Shown here piece after piece: positions 6,580 through 6,619 of a stretch of 6,619 bases of DNA (the stretch's first letter is position 1; the number at the start of each line of letters is the position of its first letter). A program made the position numbers and the translations under genes. A model generated the notes under the pieces. It was not told the origin of the DNA and ran no database searches. It saw only the letters and a program-made list of their open reading frames with translations. This stretch comes from Comamonadaceae bacterium (GTDB lineage: Bacteria; Pseudomonadota; Gammaproteobacteria; Burkholderiales; Burkholderiaceae_C): positions 1-6,619 of the forward strand of contig CANJXV010000146.1 in NCBI GenBank assembly GCA_947478935.1, read 5' to 3'.

Positions 6580-6619
6580 GGGAAATGGCCCTCAGCGTCT
6601 ATTTTGGACCGCGTCCGCA

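Overview
The window carries five protein genes, all on the minus strand and read from right to left: xylA (xylose isomerase), a TIM-barrel sugar phosphate isomerase/epimerase-like protein, a Gfo/Idh/MocA-family NAD(P)-dependent oxidoreductase, a GH13 alpha-glucosidase, and the N-terminal 395 codons of glgB (glycogen branching enzyme), which runs off the left edge. I see no RNA gene, mobile element, CRISPR array or signature of recent insertion. The coding style (about 50-67% G+C in the lines I counted, proteobacterial-type XylA and GlgB) suggests a proteobacterium. A betaproteobacterium of the Burkholderiales/Comamonadaceae type is my best guess, inferred from overall protein character and not from any diagnostic marker.

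Layout, in transcription order: 6619-6543 is a short upstream stretch with a 12-base inverted repeat and a good ribosome binding site for a GTG-started xylA (6542-5229). After 44 bases comes the TIM-barrel gene (5184-4129) with a strong ribosome binding site, then after 15 bases the oxidoreductase (4113-2935). These three look like one operon. A 71-base gap follows with a G+C-rich hairpin and an interrupted T-run, the only plausible transcriptional boundary in the window. After it come the alpha-glucosidase (2863-1211) and, 23 bases later, glgB (1187 to beyond 1).

Functionally there are two blocks. The right-hand block handles monosaccharides: XylA interconverts D-xylose and D-xylulose, and the dehydrogenase plus TIM-barrel pair is the kind of gene pair that oxidises and then rearranges or cleaves a sugar, polyol or glycoside; the exact substrate cannot be read from sequence. 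The left-hand block handles alpha-glucans: the intracellular alpha-glucosidase releases glucose from short alpha-1,4 oligosaccharides, and GlgB introduces alpha-1,6 branches into glycogen. Adjacency suggests a sugar-uptake-to-storage locus, but co-regulation is inference. All five reading frames are intact where visible, with the expected catalytic residues. I found no convincing undescribed system; the most interesting question is what the dehydrogenase/TIM-barrel pair does beside xylA and an alpha-glucosidase.
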